A DNA stretch of 64,000 nucleotides from Meghimatium bilineatum. Its lineage: Eukaryota; Mollusca; Gastropoda; Stylommatophora; Philomycidae. The notes beneath the pieces are model-generated. The model did no database searches and had not been told where the DNA came from. It worked only from the letters and a program-made list of their open reading frames with translations. Made by a program: the position numbers and the translations under genes. Of this stretch, positions 23,501-32,190 are shown in pieces; within the stretch, counting starts at the first letter, position 1, and every line of letters begins with the position of its first letter. Location: the NCBI GenBank assembly GCA_034231615.1, contig CM067322.1:60321245-60385244 (forward strand), in the 5' to 3' direction.

Positions 23501-25522
23501 GCTCATCTTATCTCCCCAGCATGATATTCAGAATGTTGCTTTGCACTTAGTCAGCAGGTCTTATAAACCAGTGGTCATGGAAAAATTCAACACATTGAAA
23601 ATTGGAGTGGGTATGTGTAGGCGGGTGGCTTAATTTTTAATTGAACTCTGCACTTCTTCTTCTTTCCTTCCTCTTTTACCCTTTACTAGTGTCGAGGGAG
23701 ATACCATGTTCTTGTTCTCGCTTTTCAGGCAGCTTCAGATAATGTCATTTGGTGTTCGTTTAATGTCTCTTTGATGTTGTCGATCCAGCGTACTCTAGAT
23801 CTACCCATGGCTCTTCTTTCTGCTTCTCCTCTCTTCATATATGATTTGTTATGTTATGTTCCTCCAGGGCCATAGGCGGCGCATAGGGCAGAAATATGAT
23901 TTACAAACTAATAAATCACACAGCATTCTTTCCAGATGACTGAACCATTGTATCTGTTGATTTTGTATGTATTGTAGAATTGATATGACACCCAATCTTT
24001 CTCTTATGACCTCATTTCTGATTTTGTTTCTTCTGGTCACTCCTGTGGCTTTTCTCAGACATCTCATCTCTGTTGTAAACAGCTGTCTTTTCTCTGCACT
24101 AAGTCAGCTTAAAGTTCATTTCAAGGCATTACATGCATCTGAAAGCTTAAAGCTCACTTCTCCTGTTTAAGTCTTGAAAATAAACTGAGACAGTAATAAA
24201 TCACTATTCAGGGACAGACCAAAGCACTGAAACTACAGTAGTGGGATGTACTGGATGTATGTATTTTAGGCAGTGACCTTGTTTTTTATTGCACGTCTTT
24301 AGAATAAGCGGGTGAAAATGAAATTTTTCCAATGAAAATCATAGGAAAACTGAAATTATACAGTATCAATTTAAAATAATAAATCAGCATGAGTGTATAG
24401 TTGTTGAAGACTAGATCCAGTGCATTGTAAGAGACAATGTTTGTTGGTGAAGGGGAGTCCTTTAACTGATGCCCATGGTCATCTGCATTTAAGACCTGCT
24501 GCCTCAAAGGGAATCATCCTTCTAAAGTGTCACATTTGACTTTTTGCGTGATTTTTATTGGTCCCATTGTGTTGACAGTCAGGAAAAGTCAAAGGCGCTA
24601 CTTTTCAAAGATGATCCAGCAGGTCTTATAATGTCGATGGGATAGTTAAGAGTAATTCATAAAAGTCAAATATCTATTTAAAAAAAAAACAATCCTCCTG
24701 TTCTTAAAATAAACCATTTGTCAATATCTCCCTCACATCACTTAAATTAGGCACAATAAAAGTCAGAATCAAAGCAATACTCCTCTCCCTTCCCATCCCT
24801 AAAGCTGAAAAGGTGTAGTATGTTTTTTGTTTGTTTATGTATGGTAGAAGAGATGTGAGAAAGTTGTGAAGATTAAAAATTGAAAAAAATTAAAATTCGA
24901 GACATGCCATTATTTGACCAATGTGTGCCAACACTGATAAAACGTTTCTACATATCAAGATATATTGTATTTATGTTGCTTCATAACCAAACTAACATAA
25001 TATGGACTGTACAAACATGAAAAAGCAACTTACCTTGCTAGTCGGTCTGTTCAAGTTTAACATTTGACCTAGAAATATTTCATTCTGACACATAACGTAA
25101 TATTCAATGATGTATAATATAATGCAGTGAAATGCAATGAAATAAGTTCAGATCAGTCAAGATAAGTGATGCTGAGTATGATCAGTTCAAGTCTAATTCC
25201 TATGATTTGTCATTTAGAAATTTCAAGTTTTATTTCATCTGAGTTTAGTTGTGGGACAGCAAAGCAAAGTCTTCTGAAAAAACAAAATTTTATATACTTT
25301 ATAATTTCCTTTTTGTGAAATGTGTGTGCCAAATAATAGTATAATTCAACATAAAAAAATTTTTTATAATAAGCTGTTTTTGACATTTATGTTTTACAGG
25401 TGGTGAGAGGCCCAATTGATGTGTCAGAACTGAGAGATTTTCTATTAAAAAGGGAAGAAGAAATTGTAGAGGAAGAAAAGGCATTAGAGGAGTTACGACT
25501 ATCTAAAGTGTTGCGATTATAG
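8421..25522 (+). CDS. mRpL11: Mitochondrial ribosomal protein L11 (uL11m), complete gene, 5 coding exons
   Basis: The product is a protein of the large mitochondrial ribosomal subunit that forms the stalk base with 16S-like rRNA and acts in the mitochondrial matrix. Coding exons are 8421-8543, 13891-13986, 18155-18248, 22818-22960 and 25400-25522. Every junction has GT/AG and compatible phase (0, 0, 1, 0), giving 192 residues, the length of vertebrate MRPL11. Family signatures are PAPPLGPELGQ at residues 31-41 (N-terminal domain), IAAFCKDFNEKT at about 46-57, and the C-terminal RNA-binding domain with GIITLKHIYEIAKIKGQDP at about 110-128. The tail is a charged Glu/Lys-rich helix. The start is the first ATG in frame with the conserved N-terminus; no long presequence is visible, as is usual for this family. 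Introns of 5347, 4168, 4569 and 2439 bp are filled with transposons. Identity is secure; the exact transcription start is not. Confidence 0.95.
8720..9374 (+). repeat. Interspersed element with internal tandem units (copy 1)
   Basis: A leading segment (8720-8933, with ATTTGCAATTCAACGATACC) is followed by units starting at 8934, 9111 and 9262. Each unit contains TTTTTGTGTTCG, AGGCAAGACGCATCTGTTG and AATATTCAAAATGGTGGC or a close variant. Periods are 177 and 151 bp; the second unit lacks the block around GCCAGGCATAATTGGGGC. Leader and unit words recur in the same order at 11795-12285, so the whole arrangement is a mobile or dispersed element and not a local duplication. Confidence 0.7.
10740..11690 (-). 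pseudogene. LINE RNase H domain, broken, with a hAT-type MITE inside
   Basis: Minus strand: VYTDGSV (first catalytic Asp of RNase H), a frameshift, then MTMEILAVTKALQW (the catalytic Glu helix). The MITE at 11219-11385 interrupts it. Then SMSMIVKVQVGYIREQWLDA and a degraded ADRLA motif followed by ADILNALRE. This is RNase H of a non-LTR element, related to the copies at 35.5, 36.5-37.9 and 49.3 kb. The residues just before SMSM, where the second catalytic Asp would sit, are missing at the MITE junction. Confidence 0.8.
11219..11385. mobile_element. hAT-type MITE, 167 bp
   Basis: Terminal inverted repeats start CAGGGCCGG on both ends (left CAGGGCCGGCCCTAAC, right CAGGGCCGGTCTTAGG when reversed). 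Internal GGGGCCC blocks are also in inverted positions. It has no coding capacity. The flanking 8-mers (TCATCGAG and TCCATTGC) do not match, so the target duplication has been lost or rearranged. Confidence 0.7.
11795..12285 (+). repeat. Interspersed element with internal tandem units (copy 2, diverged)
   Basis: Leader AATTGCAATTCAGTGATACC followed by two units containing ACTATACATTTTTGTG / ACTATATATTTTTGTATTC, AGACAAGA-GCAT-TG and ATTCAAAAT-GTG-CTAATT. Same order as the 8720-9374 copy but much more diverged, so the two are of different age. Confidence 0.6.
12750..13005 (+). mobile_element. Short GAA-tail retroposon, subfamily B, near full length
   Basis: Contains the 5' block (GGGGCAAAGAATTGTTAAAC, AATGCATAAGAGGTGACTAA, GGAGTTGGTTATC), the middle (AAGTTGGATGTATCTGG) and the 3' block (ACACATTCTGTTCTTCGGA, GTTTAAGAACAAAC). 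The GAA tail has decayed. Confidence 0.8.
13891..13986 (+). CDS. mRpL11: mRpL11 exon 2 (32 codons)
   Basis: Acceptor TTTTTCCACAG and donor AAT|GTAAGT bound 96 nt in phase 0. It encodes CKDFNEKTANIKPGI and the start of the conserved TEISVN strand. The first residues read MQIQ where relatives usually have a four-residue Arg/Gly/Asn-type stretch, so the length is conserved even though the residues differ. Confidence 0.93.
14030..14125 (+). repeat. Fragment related to the 62.9 kb repeat
   Basis: Shares TTCCTATGTGCA, CTTTCTTTTATACCCAG(A/G)A and CCAGGAATT in the same order with 62928-63010. A weaker hit (TTTTATACCCAGAAGACTC) lies at about 23130. Confidence 0.5.
14770..16470 (+). pseudogene. Jockey-like LINE: reverse transcriptase plus RNase H, decayed
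   Basis: In order on +: EDQATYLSQEIEDAF and AAWIDLREAFGKVW (RT palm, first Asp), VPQG-FLSPILLLVYISGL, then MYANDLV, where the catalytic YADD has become YAND. A 148-codon open stretch (15176-15622) holds the thumb (DDKLTWKQHI, LEYGSSAWCPAS). RNase H follows with VYTDGSAQNAAVRNGGAGVY at about 16030, an aspartate-containing ISLTDARSVLQAL-like segment at about 16235, and PSHCEIPGNEKAG at about 16360. Stops and frameshifts throughout mean it is non-functional. Its architecture matches the minus-strand copy at 18.8-20.9 kb. Confidence 0.85.
16560..16713 (-). mobile_element. Short GAA-tail retroposon, subfamily A, complete with target duplication
   Basis: A 154-bp copy between identical 13-bp repeats ATTCTGGTGTTTC (16547-16559 and 16714-16726). 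It runs from TTCTTCAGCCTTCATTC (tail, reversed) through AGGACCATGGTCCTACTAG (palindrome) to CATCCATCTTCAGC. This copy helps define the ends of subfamily A. Confidence 0.9.
17041..17470. promoter_or_regulatory. Promoter-like GC-richer island in mRpL11 intron 2
   Basis: A GC-richer block with TTGGCGGGAA (E2F-like, 17356-17365), ATTGG (inverted CCAAT, 17388-17392), TGACGTC (CRE, 17423-17429) and TATTTAAA (17432-17439) within 85 bp. GATGTCAC-GG-TTCGCGAG at 17099-17116 is mirrored as an inverted repeat by 17409-17429. It could be a cryptic or transposon-derived promoter. A 113-codon frame over it has no recognised similarity. Confidence 0.3.
17670..17817 (-). mobile_element. Short GAA-tail retroposon, subfamily A, complete with target duplication
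   Basis: A 148-bp copy between identical 13-bp repeats ATTTCCTTTATAT (17657-17669 and 17818-17830). The hairpin has lost part of its centre (TGTAGCAGTACTACTAGATC), which shortens the palindrome without disturbing the flanks. Confidence 0.9.
17846..18111 (-). mobile_element. Short GAA-tail retroposon, subfamily B, complete with target duplication
   Basis: A 266-bp copy between AAGGAATT repeats (17838-17845 and 18112-18119). It holds all B blocks in reverse: TTCTTCTGCGTTCATTCTC, GATATCTGTGCCTTTCGGCC, TTAGTCACCTCTTATGACAT and GCTATTCTTTGCTCCC. It was inserted 20 bp from the preceding A copy as an independent event. Confidence 0.9.
18155..18248 (+). CDS. mRpL11: mRpL11 exon 3 (31 codons + 1 nt)
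   Basis: Begins PNRSYNIKLLNPPTNYF and ends in the CRKGATNS loop, matching the L11 segment between the N- and C-terminal domains. The acceptor is ATCAACAG and the donor G|GTTAGA. It ends in phase 1, which exon 4 completes to Ala. Confidence 0.92.
18328..18482 (+). mobile_element. Short GAA-tail retroposon, subfamily A, sense
   Basis: TCTGATGTGTCAGGCCATTG, CATTCTCTGGACTACATCTT, then GGAAATCTTGTAGGAC / GTTCTGCTATAAGAGAGATC (hairpin arms) and GAGCTTGAGATCGAATGCC. The tail is degraded. Confidence 0.8.
18770..20945 (-). pseudogene. Jockey-like LINE: 5'-truncated reverse transcriptase, RNase H and C-terminal domain
   Basis: Minus strand, from the right: KALERIVNSRLIKYLEE (RT start), TFMDFDKVWKDG, QQGVPQGGVISPTLFLVFIN, then LHADDF (catalytic YADD as HADD), thumb (LDKRLTWKPHL, RPVVEYGMTAW), RNase H (HVYTDGSAEGAVRNGGSG, FRAEAVAVYQALK, IFTDCISLMESIQ, WIPSHCGIMGN) and a C-terminal FHLRTGHYRL, RISYTDECPCGSG domain. 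About 2.2 kb is collinear, with few frame breaks, so it is the best-preserved LINE here. It lies antisense in mRpL11 intron 3. Confidence 0.9.
22064..22260 (+). mobile_element. Short GAA-tail retroposon, subfamily B
   Basis: GACTAAGGAGGTTTGAGGG, AAGTTGGATGTGTCAGCC, GGCACAGATATTGCAGTCAA, ACACATTTTGTTCTCCAGAC and a degraded tail AAGAACAAATGTAATAAG. The 5' block before GACTAAGG is missing. Confidence 0.8.
22422..22675 (-). mobile_element. Short GAA-tail retroposon, subfamily B, antisense near full length
   Basis: TTGTTCATTCTCAAATTC, ACAGGATGCACTCTGG, GTTATGGTTTACAACTTGGC, CATTCAACTTCAGAATGAC, then CTAGGCACCTCTTACAATAT and GTTGCTATTATTTTCTCCCC. It ends 140 bp before mRpL11 exon 4. Confidence 0.8.
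22818..22960 (+). CDS. mRpL11: mRpL11 exon 4 (C-terminal RNA-binding domain)
   Basis: Acceptor TTTTTTTTCAG and donor AAG|GTAATG bound 143 nt. It encodes KQVAGIITLKHIYEIAK and the rest of the C-terminal helical domain that binds rRNA in L11 proteins. A Cys-rich stretch (CNCLIGNC) replaces the usual small-residue helix turn, which I take as a lineage difference. Confidence 0.93.
23650..24110 (-). pseudogene. LINE reverse-transcriptase C-terminal fragment
   Basis: Minus strand: EMRCLRKATGVTRRNKIRNE, ILQYIQNQQIQWFSHLERM, then after an approximately 100-bp interruption KRGEAERRAMGRSRVRWIDN and an IKETLNEHQMTLSEA tail. These are the conserved post-thumb motifs (MRCLR...TRRD-IRNE, QL-WFGH, GRPR-RW-D-IK) of endonuclease/RT LINEs. 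Confidence 0.75.
24815..25100 (+). mobile_element. Partial piggyBac-type non-autonomous element (third copy)
   Basis: Aligns with the interior of the 53337-54256 element: GTTTATGTATG-TA-A, GTGAG-AAGTTGTGAAG, CAATGTGTG-(C/G)AA-A-TGATAAAA, then ACTAA-ATAATATG-ACT. Neither terminal repeat nor TTAA is recognisable. Confidence 0.55.
25400..25522 (+). CDS. mRpL11: mRpL11 exon 5 (last coding exon with stop)
   Basis: Acceptor GTTTTACAG. It encodes VVRGPIDVSELRDFL and a charged helical tail (EEEIVEEEKALEELR), and terminates at TAG 25520-25522. The short 3'UTR that follows contains AATAAA at 25588. Confidence 0.93.
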   Translation: MVRGPIDVSELRDFLLKREEEIVEEEKALEELRLSKVLRL

Positions 25523-25587
25523 CAGCATGTTCAGCCATATGACAGCATGTAGTACAACGCAGTGGAATTTTGTGTATTTATATTTGA

Positions 25588-25593
25588 AATAAA
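25588..25593 (+). terminator. Polyadenylation signal of mRpL11
   Basis: Canonical AATAAA, 66 nt after the mRpL11 stop codon and followed by an A-run and a GT-rich stretch (GTTTTGTTG). This is the expected layout of a cleavage and polyadenylation site. Confidence 0.75.
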
Positions 25594-27823
25594 AAAAAAT
25601 TTCTAATGTTTTGTTGCACAAATTGTTTTTATTGGTCATAAACTGTCAGTGCACTCTGAGTAAATCAATTGGTGCAGTCTCCACCAGCATATTCTTGATT
25701 AGATCATAAACTAGCATCATGGCACAGAGGACATTCCCAATACTGCTAAGCTCTCCATTCCAGCAGCCATCCAAGAGTATGCAGACTCAAAGTCCTAGTC
25801 ACATTTTAATTACCGTCACATTGCATGTATAAGCCGAGAATTTTTGGAAAAAAATCAGAGATTACTTTAGGGTCCTCTACTTATAAATGAGTACAGTCAA
25901 TTTTTTTTAAAAATACGTCAAATCATGGTAACAGGGGAAAACACGGTTTTAAAATAAAAACCAGTGACAACTCCCATGTCCGATAAATTAAGCCAGGATA
26001 AAATGACTAGGGCTCACCAGCAATCCAGAGCGTACTTATCATAATGCTAGGCCTAGATTTACATTAATTTCTATGTATCATACAATGTTACCTTCTAAAA
26101 CTCCTATATTTCATGATAAAAACTCATCTACGATGTCTATATCTGTATTCCACACATGCTGGCATTTTTACACAACATAATTTCCCCGGAAATGCTATTT
26201 TTAGTAACGTTATTGCAATGGGTATTTCCAGTTTGTTTTTTTAACTTTGCAGATATTTCTGATCTATCATAATGGTTTCAATGACTATGAAATTGGACAG
26301 GAAAGTATACCAGTATCTGATGTTATTTATTAATCTAACTACGGTAAAGTGTAGGTAGTTACCAGGTACATACAATGTCTGTAGGAAATAAATGACATCT
26401 ATATACCAGTAACTCGCATTTATCATCTAGCTCTACTGGGTAGTGTTTTGATATTAACAGGCTAAATTATAATGGGTTCGGTTTGCATACAACAAAATGT
26501 TTAAACAAAATTAGCTATAGAGACACACAAAAACAGAACACAGAATAACATCAAATATTGAGAACAGAAGGAAAAACTTACCAGTGCCAGTCCAAACAGT
26601 CATTGAAATCCTTCAAACTTTTGCGCTAGCTTAGTGCGTGTTCGTAGAAACAAGTGATGTCTGTTCATGAAGTGATTGCACCATCCCATTGACGCAATGA
26701 ACTCCCCAGGTGTGTGTTTGTGGAATGCAGGATCTTTCAATATCAAGAGCGCCCGATTCCAATATTGGTGCGGGTTATAATTAATCCGTTCTGCCTAGAC
26801 TACATTATCCATTCTGATAATTTCTCCGCGTGATGCTCTCTTTGACCTTGGCATCAGAGACAATTCTTCCTTTTTTCCCTCCATTCTCGCACTTGCTTTT
26901 TGTTCACAATGAAGTGACGGGAAGCCATGAAATTGTTGGATTTCTCCGCAAAAGTGATAACATCCAACTTAAAACCAGCAGTATATAATGTTCGTTTCTG
27001 TCCAGGCATCCTTCTTATAAAACACGAATAAAATCACAATGACAATAAAAATTTATGAACTGGAAGCTAAACTACTTGCATAGTATTCTTGGCTAGCTAT
27101 CGAGTAATCTGTTAATTAGTCCAGCCCACTGAGGCCGCAGATTGACTACTGGCCCTACCCATTTCAATCGGCTCTACCAATCAAAGTTTTGCTCACATTT
27201 TGATAATGCCATTCAGATAAGTGACCTAATGCATTCTATCTTTATAGAAGACTTAAAACGAGGTTCCAAATTCCGACATAGCATAAGCATTTTGTAGTAA
27301 AATTCTGCCGTAATTGATTCCACTACCCCAACCACTGCACATTTAGTGGCAGATGAGATCAATTTCACAATCCTCTGTCATGTTTATTTTATTACTGTAT
27401 ACTCCCCACAAGGTAAACATACGAGTAATAAAGTTCAAACTCTTCTGTATCTTTTAAAAACAAAAGTAATCTGACGGTGCCCATTTGTCTTGCCGTTCAT
27501 CATTTCCCGCTTAAACGTCAGTCTGCTGTATTTTTGTGAGAACCCGATGGCAATATACTCGTAGTTACATAGTAATTACTATTCACTAGCGCAGTTCCGC
27601 GTCATAACGCTGGGACACCCAACACAAACAATTCATTCTGGAAAGTATGATCTGTTGTTCCTAAGTCTCGCCACGTCATAAACCGTCTATAGACGTAGTT
27701 AGGGAAGGCAGCACGGTATTATCTTTGGATGTATTACTAATGTTCCCGGAATACAGTGGCCTATTCATTCCTTGATTCTTTCATTCAAGTAATGTGAGTG
27801 AGGCATATGAAAGGAATGCCCTT
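25594..27823. other. Intergenic spacer, nothing recognised
   Basis: 2.2 kb between the mRpL11 polyadenylation signal and the hAT element. No repeat family seen elsewhere in the window and no supported exon was found. The part from about 26600 to 27700 is somewhat richer in GC and CpG. Confidence 0.45.
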
Positions 27824-28012
27824 ATCTTACACAGAGCCGTCTTTACACCATTTAGGGCCCCCGGGCAAAGAAATAGTGTTGGGCCCCTCGGCAAAGAAAG
27901 AGTGCCCCCCCCCCTCCCGCAGGAATAAAAAAAATAAATGGTTGATAATATTAAAAATAATGTATTATTTATTTTATTGTCACTATACTCATTTCAACCA
28001 AATTGTTAAAAC

Positions 28013-28457
28013 ATGCTGTACAGCTGCATCACTATGCTACCAGTGCCAAACCTGGACACTGACAGCACAAGACAAAAGAAAAATAGTGACAACAGAAATG
28101 ACATGTCTACGAAGAATACTCGGAGTGTCATTAAGAGATAGAATTAGAAACGATAACATCAGACAGATAACCAAAACAATACCAGTATTGGAACACATCA
28201 AAAGACAGCAGATCAAGTGGTTTTCACACGCTTCCAGACTGCCGACATATAGCATGCCACAAATGGCCATGACACATAGACATAACGGTTATAAAGCCAG
28301 AGGCAGACCATGTAAAAGATGGATCACAGAAATCAAAGAAGCCACAGGAACAAGCTTACAAACAGCACACAAGAAGGCCATCTCCAGAGAACTCTTCCAC
28401 CCCTGACGCTGCAAGGCAAACAAGGGACACAGCGTATAGATAGATAGATAGATATAT
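28013..28457 (+). pseudogene. LINE reverse-transcriptase 3' fragment with (TAGA)n tail, inside the hAT
   Basis: Opens with AASLCYQCQTWTLTAQDKRK, then EMTCLRRILGVSLRDRIRN, HIKRQQIKWFSHASRL, ARGRPCKRWITEIKEATG and a stop at 28404-28406. It ends in a TAGATAGATAGA run (about 28436-28458), a typical LINE 3' microsatellite. The frame is open across about 390 bp, so the copy is fairly young, but it is severely 5' truncated. Confidence 0.85.
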
Positions 28458-28714
28458 AGACAGCTGCAACTATAATCAACATTAAACATGAAAAACAGAG
28501 AAAAGAGATTTTATTTACATGTTTTATAGTATTACATATGATATTTGCAAAAACAAAAAAATTTACACACAAAAACAGATATTTACATATGTTTTTTAAA
28601 TAATAAGCGCCATAACATATAACATCTATTACACAAGGTCAAACAAAGGTATTAAAATTCGTAATAGAAAAAAAAATTCTTAAATTATACATATTTCAGT
28701 ACGGTACTTTATTA

Positions 28715-30710
28715 TAACAAGCGTTTGCGACATTTCTTTTCAGAAAATTGTTTTATTATCGGCTTGAAGTCAATGGTCTTCAGGATGTCATTTTCTATGC
28801 TCATGAGTAAAAGCCAGTTCAAACGATGCTGTCCCATTGTACTACGAAGCTGATTTTTTATAAGTTTAAGTCTTGAAAAAGAACGTTCTCCTGTACAGTT
28901 GCTCACCATCATGCACATGAACACTCTGAGTGCAATTTCAATGTTCGGAAAAACAGATTTTAAATTGTCCGAAATTATTTTTCTGTACAGTGCAGGTAGA
29001 GTCTCGCAATTTTCATCAAAACCATGTAATGCTTGAGATGCTCACATTCATTTAAAAGGTCGTCATAACTCAAGTCCTTGTGGTACGTATTGGCAAGATG
29101 TTCGCATTTTTTCTTTAGTGCATCAGAAGTAATGGTTTTTAATTCACCCAAGAAAGAAAACAGATTTCCAATTTGTGAATACGCCTCTGCACGTCTTGTT
29201 AGTTCAATGATTAAAGTGTCTAGAATAGGGAGAAAAGTTTCTACCTTGAACTTTTCGGACTTATTTAGAAGTAACTCTTCTCCTGGCCTATCATATCTAC
29301 TAAAACGCACACTTCGGGTTCGTTCCCGTTTTTTTTCCATCACTGTAATCGGCATCTGGACACATACTTCTGGCTTTGAATTCATATATGATATTCAGTG
29401 AATTTGTCTCTAGTTTCCTGAAGATAGCTTTTCAGCGACACAAGAAGATTTGTGGCAACTAAGATGTTCACATCCTTTGATTGTAAAACTTTGCTTGTTG
29501 TATTCATCCTTTCTAGAATGCCCTTCCAAAGAATTGTAAGAAATATTGTTTCAAGGTGGTCCATTTTTTTGCTCAAACCGTCTGCCTCTCGCCTTGTTGT
29601 CACTTGCTGTTCATTGTCACCTGATATAGAATCCAGTGCATGTTTTATGTTATCGAAACCCCTACACAAAGCATGAACAGCATCAAAATGTACTGACCAA
29701 CGTGTGTCAGACAGACGCTTGACCACAACATCTTTTTCTAAATATGATGTCAATACATTCCAGCGATGAGTAGAACCAGCAAAAAATGTATACAGATGCT
29801 GAACAAAGTAAAAGAATTTTATAGACTGTAGATAACACTCTGCAGATTTTACTCCCACCAAATTCAGGCTGTGTCCTGCACAGGGGACATAGATGGCAAA
29901 CTCATTCAGTTCATGAATACGTGCCTGCAATCCAGTGTATCGTCCAGACATATTTGACGCATTATCGTATGATTGGCCACGGCAGTTTGATAGTGGAATT
30001 TTGTTCTCTTTAAGAAAATCGACAACAGTGTCTGTTAAATCCTTTGACCATGAGAAAAGATGGGGATGAACATCAAGAAACGTTCCACAGGTTCGCATCC
30101 TTTAATTAATGTATCGTGCAGTAAATGTCAATTGATCTATGTGTGAGATGTCTGGAGTAGAATCTACACTCATTGAATAATACTTTGACTCTTTTACTTC
30201 TTCAAGAATAGTACCAAGAACCTGTTGTCCCATTAAATCAATAAATTCCTCACAAATATTGGCAGATAAATATGACGTATTTCCTCTTCCAGGATTTCCA
30301 TATATTTTGAGATGTTCCTCCAGGAAAGGATCAAATTCACTCAGTAGCTATAGTATACCTAAATAGTTACCATTATTTGCTGATCCAATAATCTGATTTT
30401 CGCCACGAAATGGCAAACCTCTGGAAGATTTTCATGATCGCTATGGCTTCGAACCTTGCACTCCAGCATGTTTCAATAAGGCGTTTGACAATAAAAACCA
30501 TAAAGAATATCGAGGGTCATGACCAACAAGGAGGAGCATTTTTTAAAAAGGTCCTCCAGCTGCCACCATTCTGCATTTTGGCTAAGTCTTGGGTAACAGT
30601 ATTTGTAATTTCTTTCCTCGCATGGTCTCTTCTTGTTCGGTTTCCAGCTTTTCTTGTGCATCTCAATCTATAAGTAGCAAGCTTTCTCTCTTTTAATTTG
30701 TTAGTGTCCA
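28715..30710 (-). pseudogene. hAT transposase relic (ZMYM1/DUF4371-like)
   Basis: Reading the minus strand from the right: a KEITNTVTQDLAKMQNGGSW lead, FRGENQ...NNGN, LLSEFDPFLEEHLK, SVDSTPDISHIDQLTF (first catalytic Asp region), RGQSYDNASNMSGRY, VPCAGHSLNLVG (CxxH motif), SDTRWSVHFDAV, a helical insertion domain, and finally ERSFSRLKLIKNQLRSTM with LNWLLLMSIE (hAT C-terminal dimerisation). The order is that of ZMYM1-like hAT transposases. Stops and frameshifts (for example just before 30098 and around 29385) inactivate it. Confidence 0.9.
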
Positions 30711-30779
30711 TGAAAATACAATAAAATCATTAAAATGCGGAAAGGCTGCATGTTCCAACAACGTAACAGCAGACATAAT

Positions 30780-32190
30780 TTAAAAAATCTAAATGAATTT
30801 GGTGTGGATATTATCACAGACTTTGCAATGACATATATGAAACAGGCCATATACCTAAAGACCTAGCATCATCAATATTCATACCTTTACCTAAGAAGCC
30901 TAAAGCTGTCAACTGTACTGAATATAGAACAATACGTCCAATGTATCATTTAACTAAAATACTGCTCAAGATAATACATGAAATGATTAAAAACAAGATA
31001 GACATGGAGGTCGGTGAAGAATAATTCGGTTTTAGGAAAAACAAAGGAATCAGAGAAGCTATACTTAGTACCGACTAGCGATAGATAAATATATAGAAGT
31101 CCAAAAAAAGCATCTACAGTCTACATTTGCTTCATAGACTACAACCAGACCTTTGACAGAGTCCATGAAAAATTATTAAAATGTCTTCAAGAAATACGCA
31201 TAGATGGAAAAGACATCAGACTAATTAGAAATATATACTGGGAACAGACTGCACCAATAAGGTGTGAAAACAGCTACTCACCATACATAGAAATAAGAAG
31301 AGGGGTATGACAAAGATGCATTTTATCACCAAGCCTATTTAATATCTACACAGAGAATATCTTACAAAATATAGAAGAAATACCAGGACTCAAGATCAAT
31401 GGGAAAATAATAATCAACCTGAGATATGCAGATGGCACTGTTCTTTTAGCAGAAAGTGAACATGAACTACAAAGAATAATAAATCAAGTCAATAAATCAA
31501 GTAATCAATATGAACTTGATATAAATATCCAAAAAACAAAAACCATGATAATCAGCAAGGACACAAAAGAACAAGAGCTAAACATAAACATGCATGGAGA
31601 GAAACTACAACACGTGAAACATTATCAATATCTTGGACACATAGTCACAAATGATGGCAGATGTGAAACAGAAGTTAAAAGGAGAATAGGAATGGTCAAA
31701 AGGACCTTCAATGACATGAGGAAAAAAGTAACATCTAAACAAATTACAAACAAGTTAAAAATGGGAATTATAAAATGCTACATCTATTCTATATTAATGT
31801 ATAGATCAGAAACATGGACAGTAAATAAACAATTATAAGGCAGAATTAAGATGTGAGTATATAGGAGAATAAGGAGAACATCATGGAAAGAGAAGAAAAC
31901 AAATAAAGAGGTGCTAAAAACACTTAATATGAAGAAAGGATTACTAAGAGAAATAAAGATCAGACAAATACAATATTTTGGATACATTAAAAGACATGAC
32001 ACTTTATTGAAGATCTTACTTGAGGGTAAAGTAAAAGGGAAGCGAGCAAGAGGTAGACGTAGGAGAGTAACATCGAAAGAAGGACAGGTTACAGTCTAGC
32101 AGAGTGTACCACCGAAACAAGTGACGGGATGTTGGAGATCTGTTGCAGCCAACCTACGTTGCGGAGACGGCACTTGATGATGATAAATAA
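30780..32190 (+). pseudogene. LINE reverse transcriptase, decayed, inside the hAT
   Basis: SSIFIPLPKKPKAVNCTEYR (RT motif 1 region), a FGFRKNKG-REAI stretch, FIDYNQTFDRVHEKLL, QRCILSPSLFNIYTENIL, LRYADGTVLLAES (catalytic YADD changed to YADG), YLGHIVTNDG and a basic tail KVKGKRARGRRRR. It ends in CTTGATGATGAT. In-frame stops and the lost catalytic Asp show it is dead. Confidence 0.85.

Noticed and set aside
26600-27700. Possible start of another host gene in a slightly GC-richer part of the spacer
   Set aside because: No ATG-led exon with good donor and protein similarity could be found on either strand.
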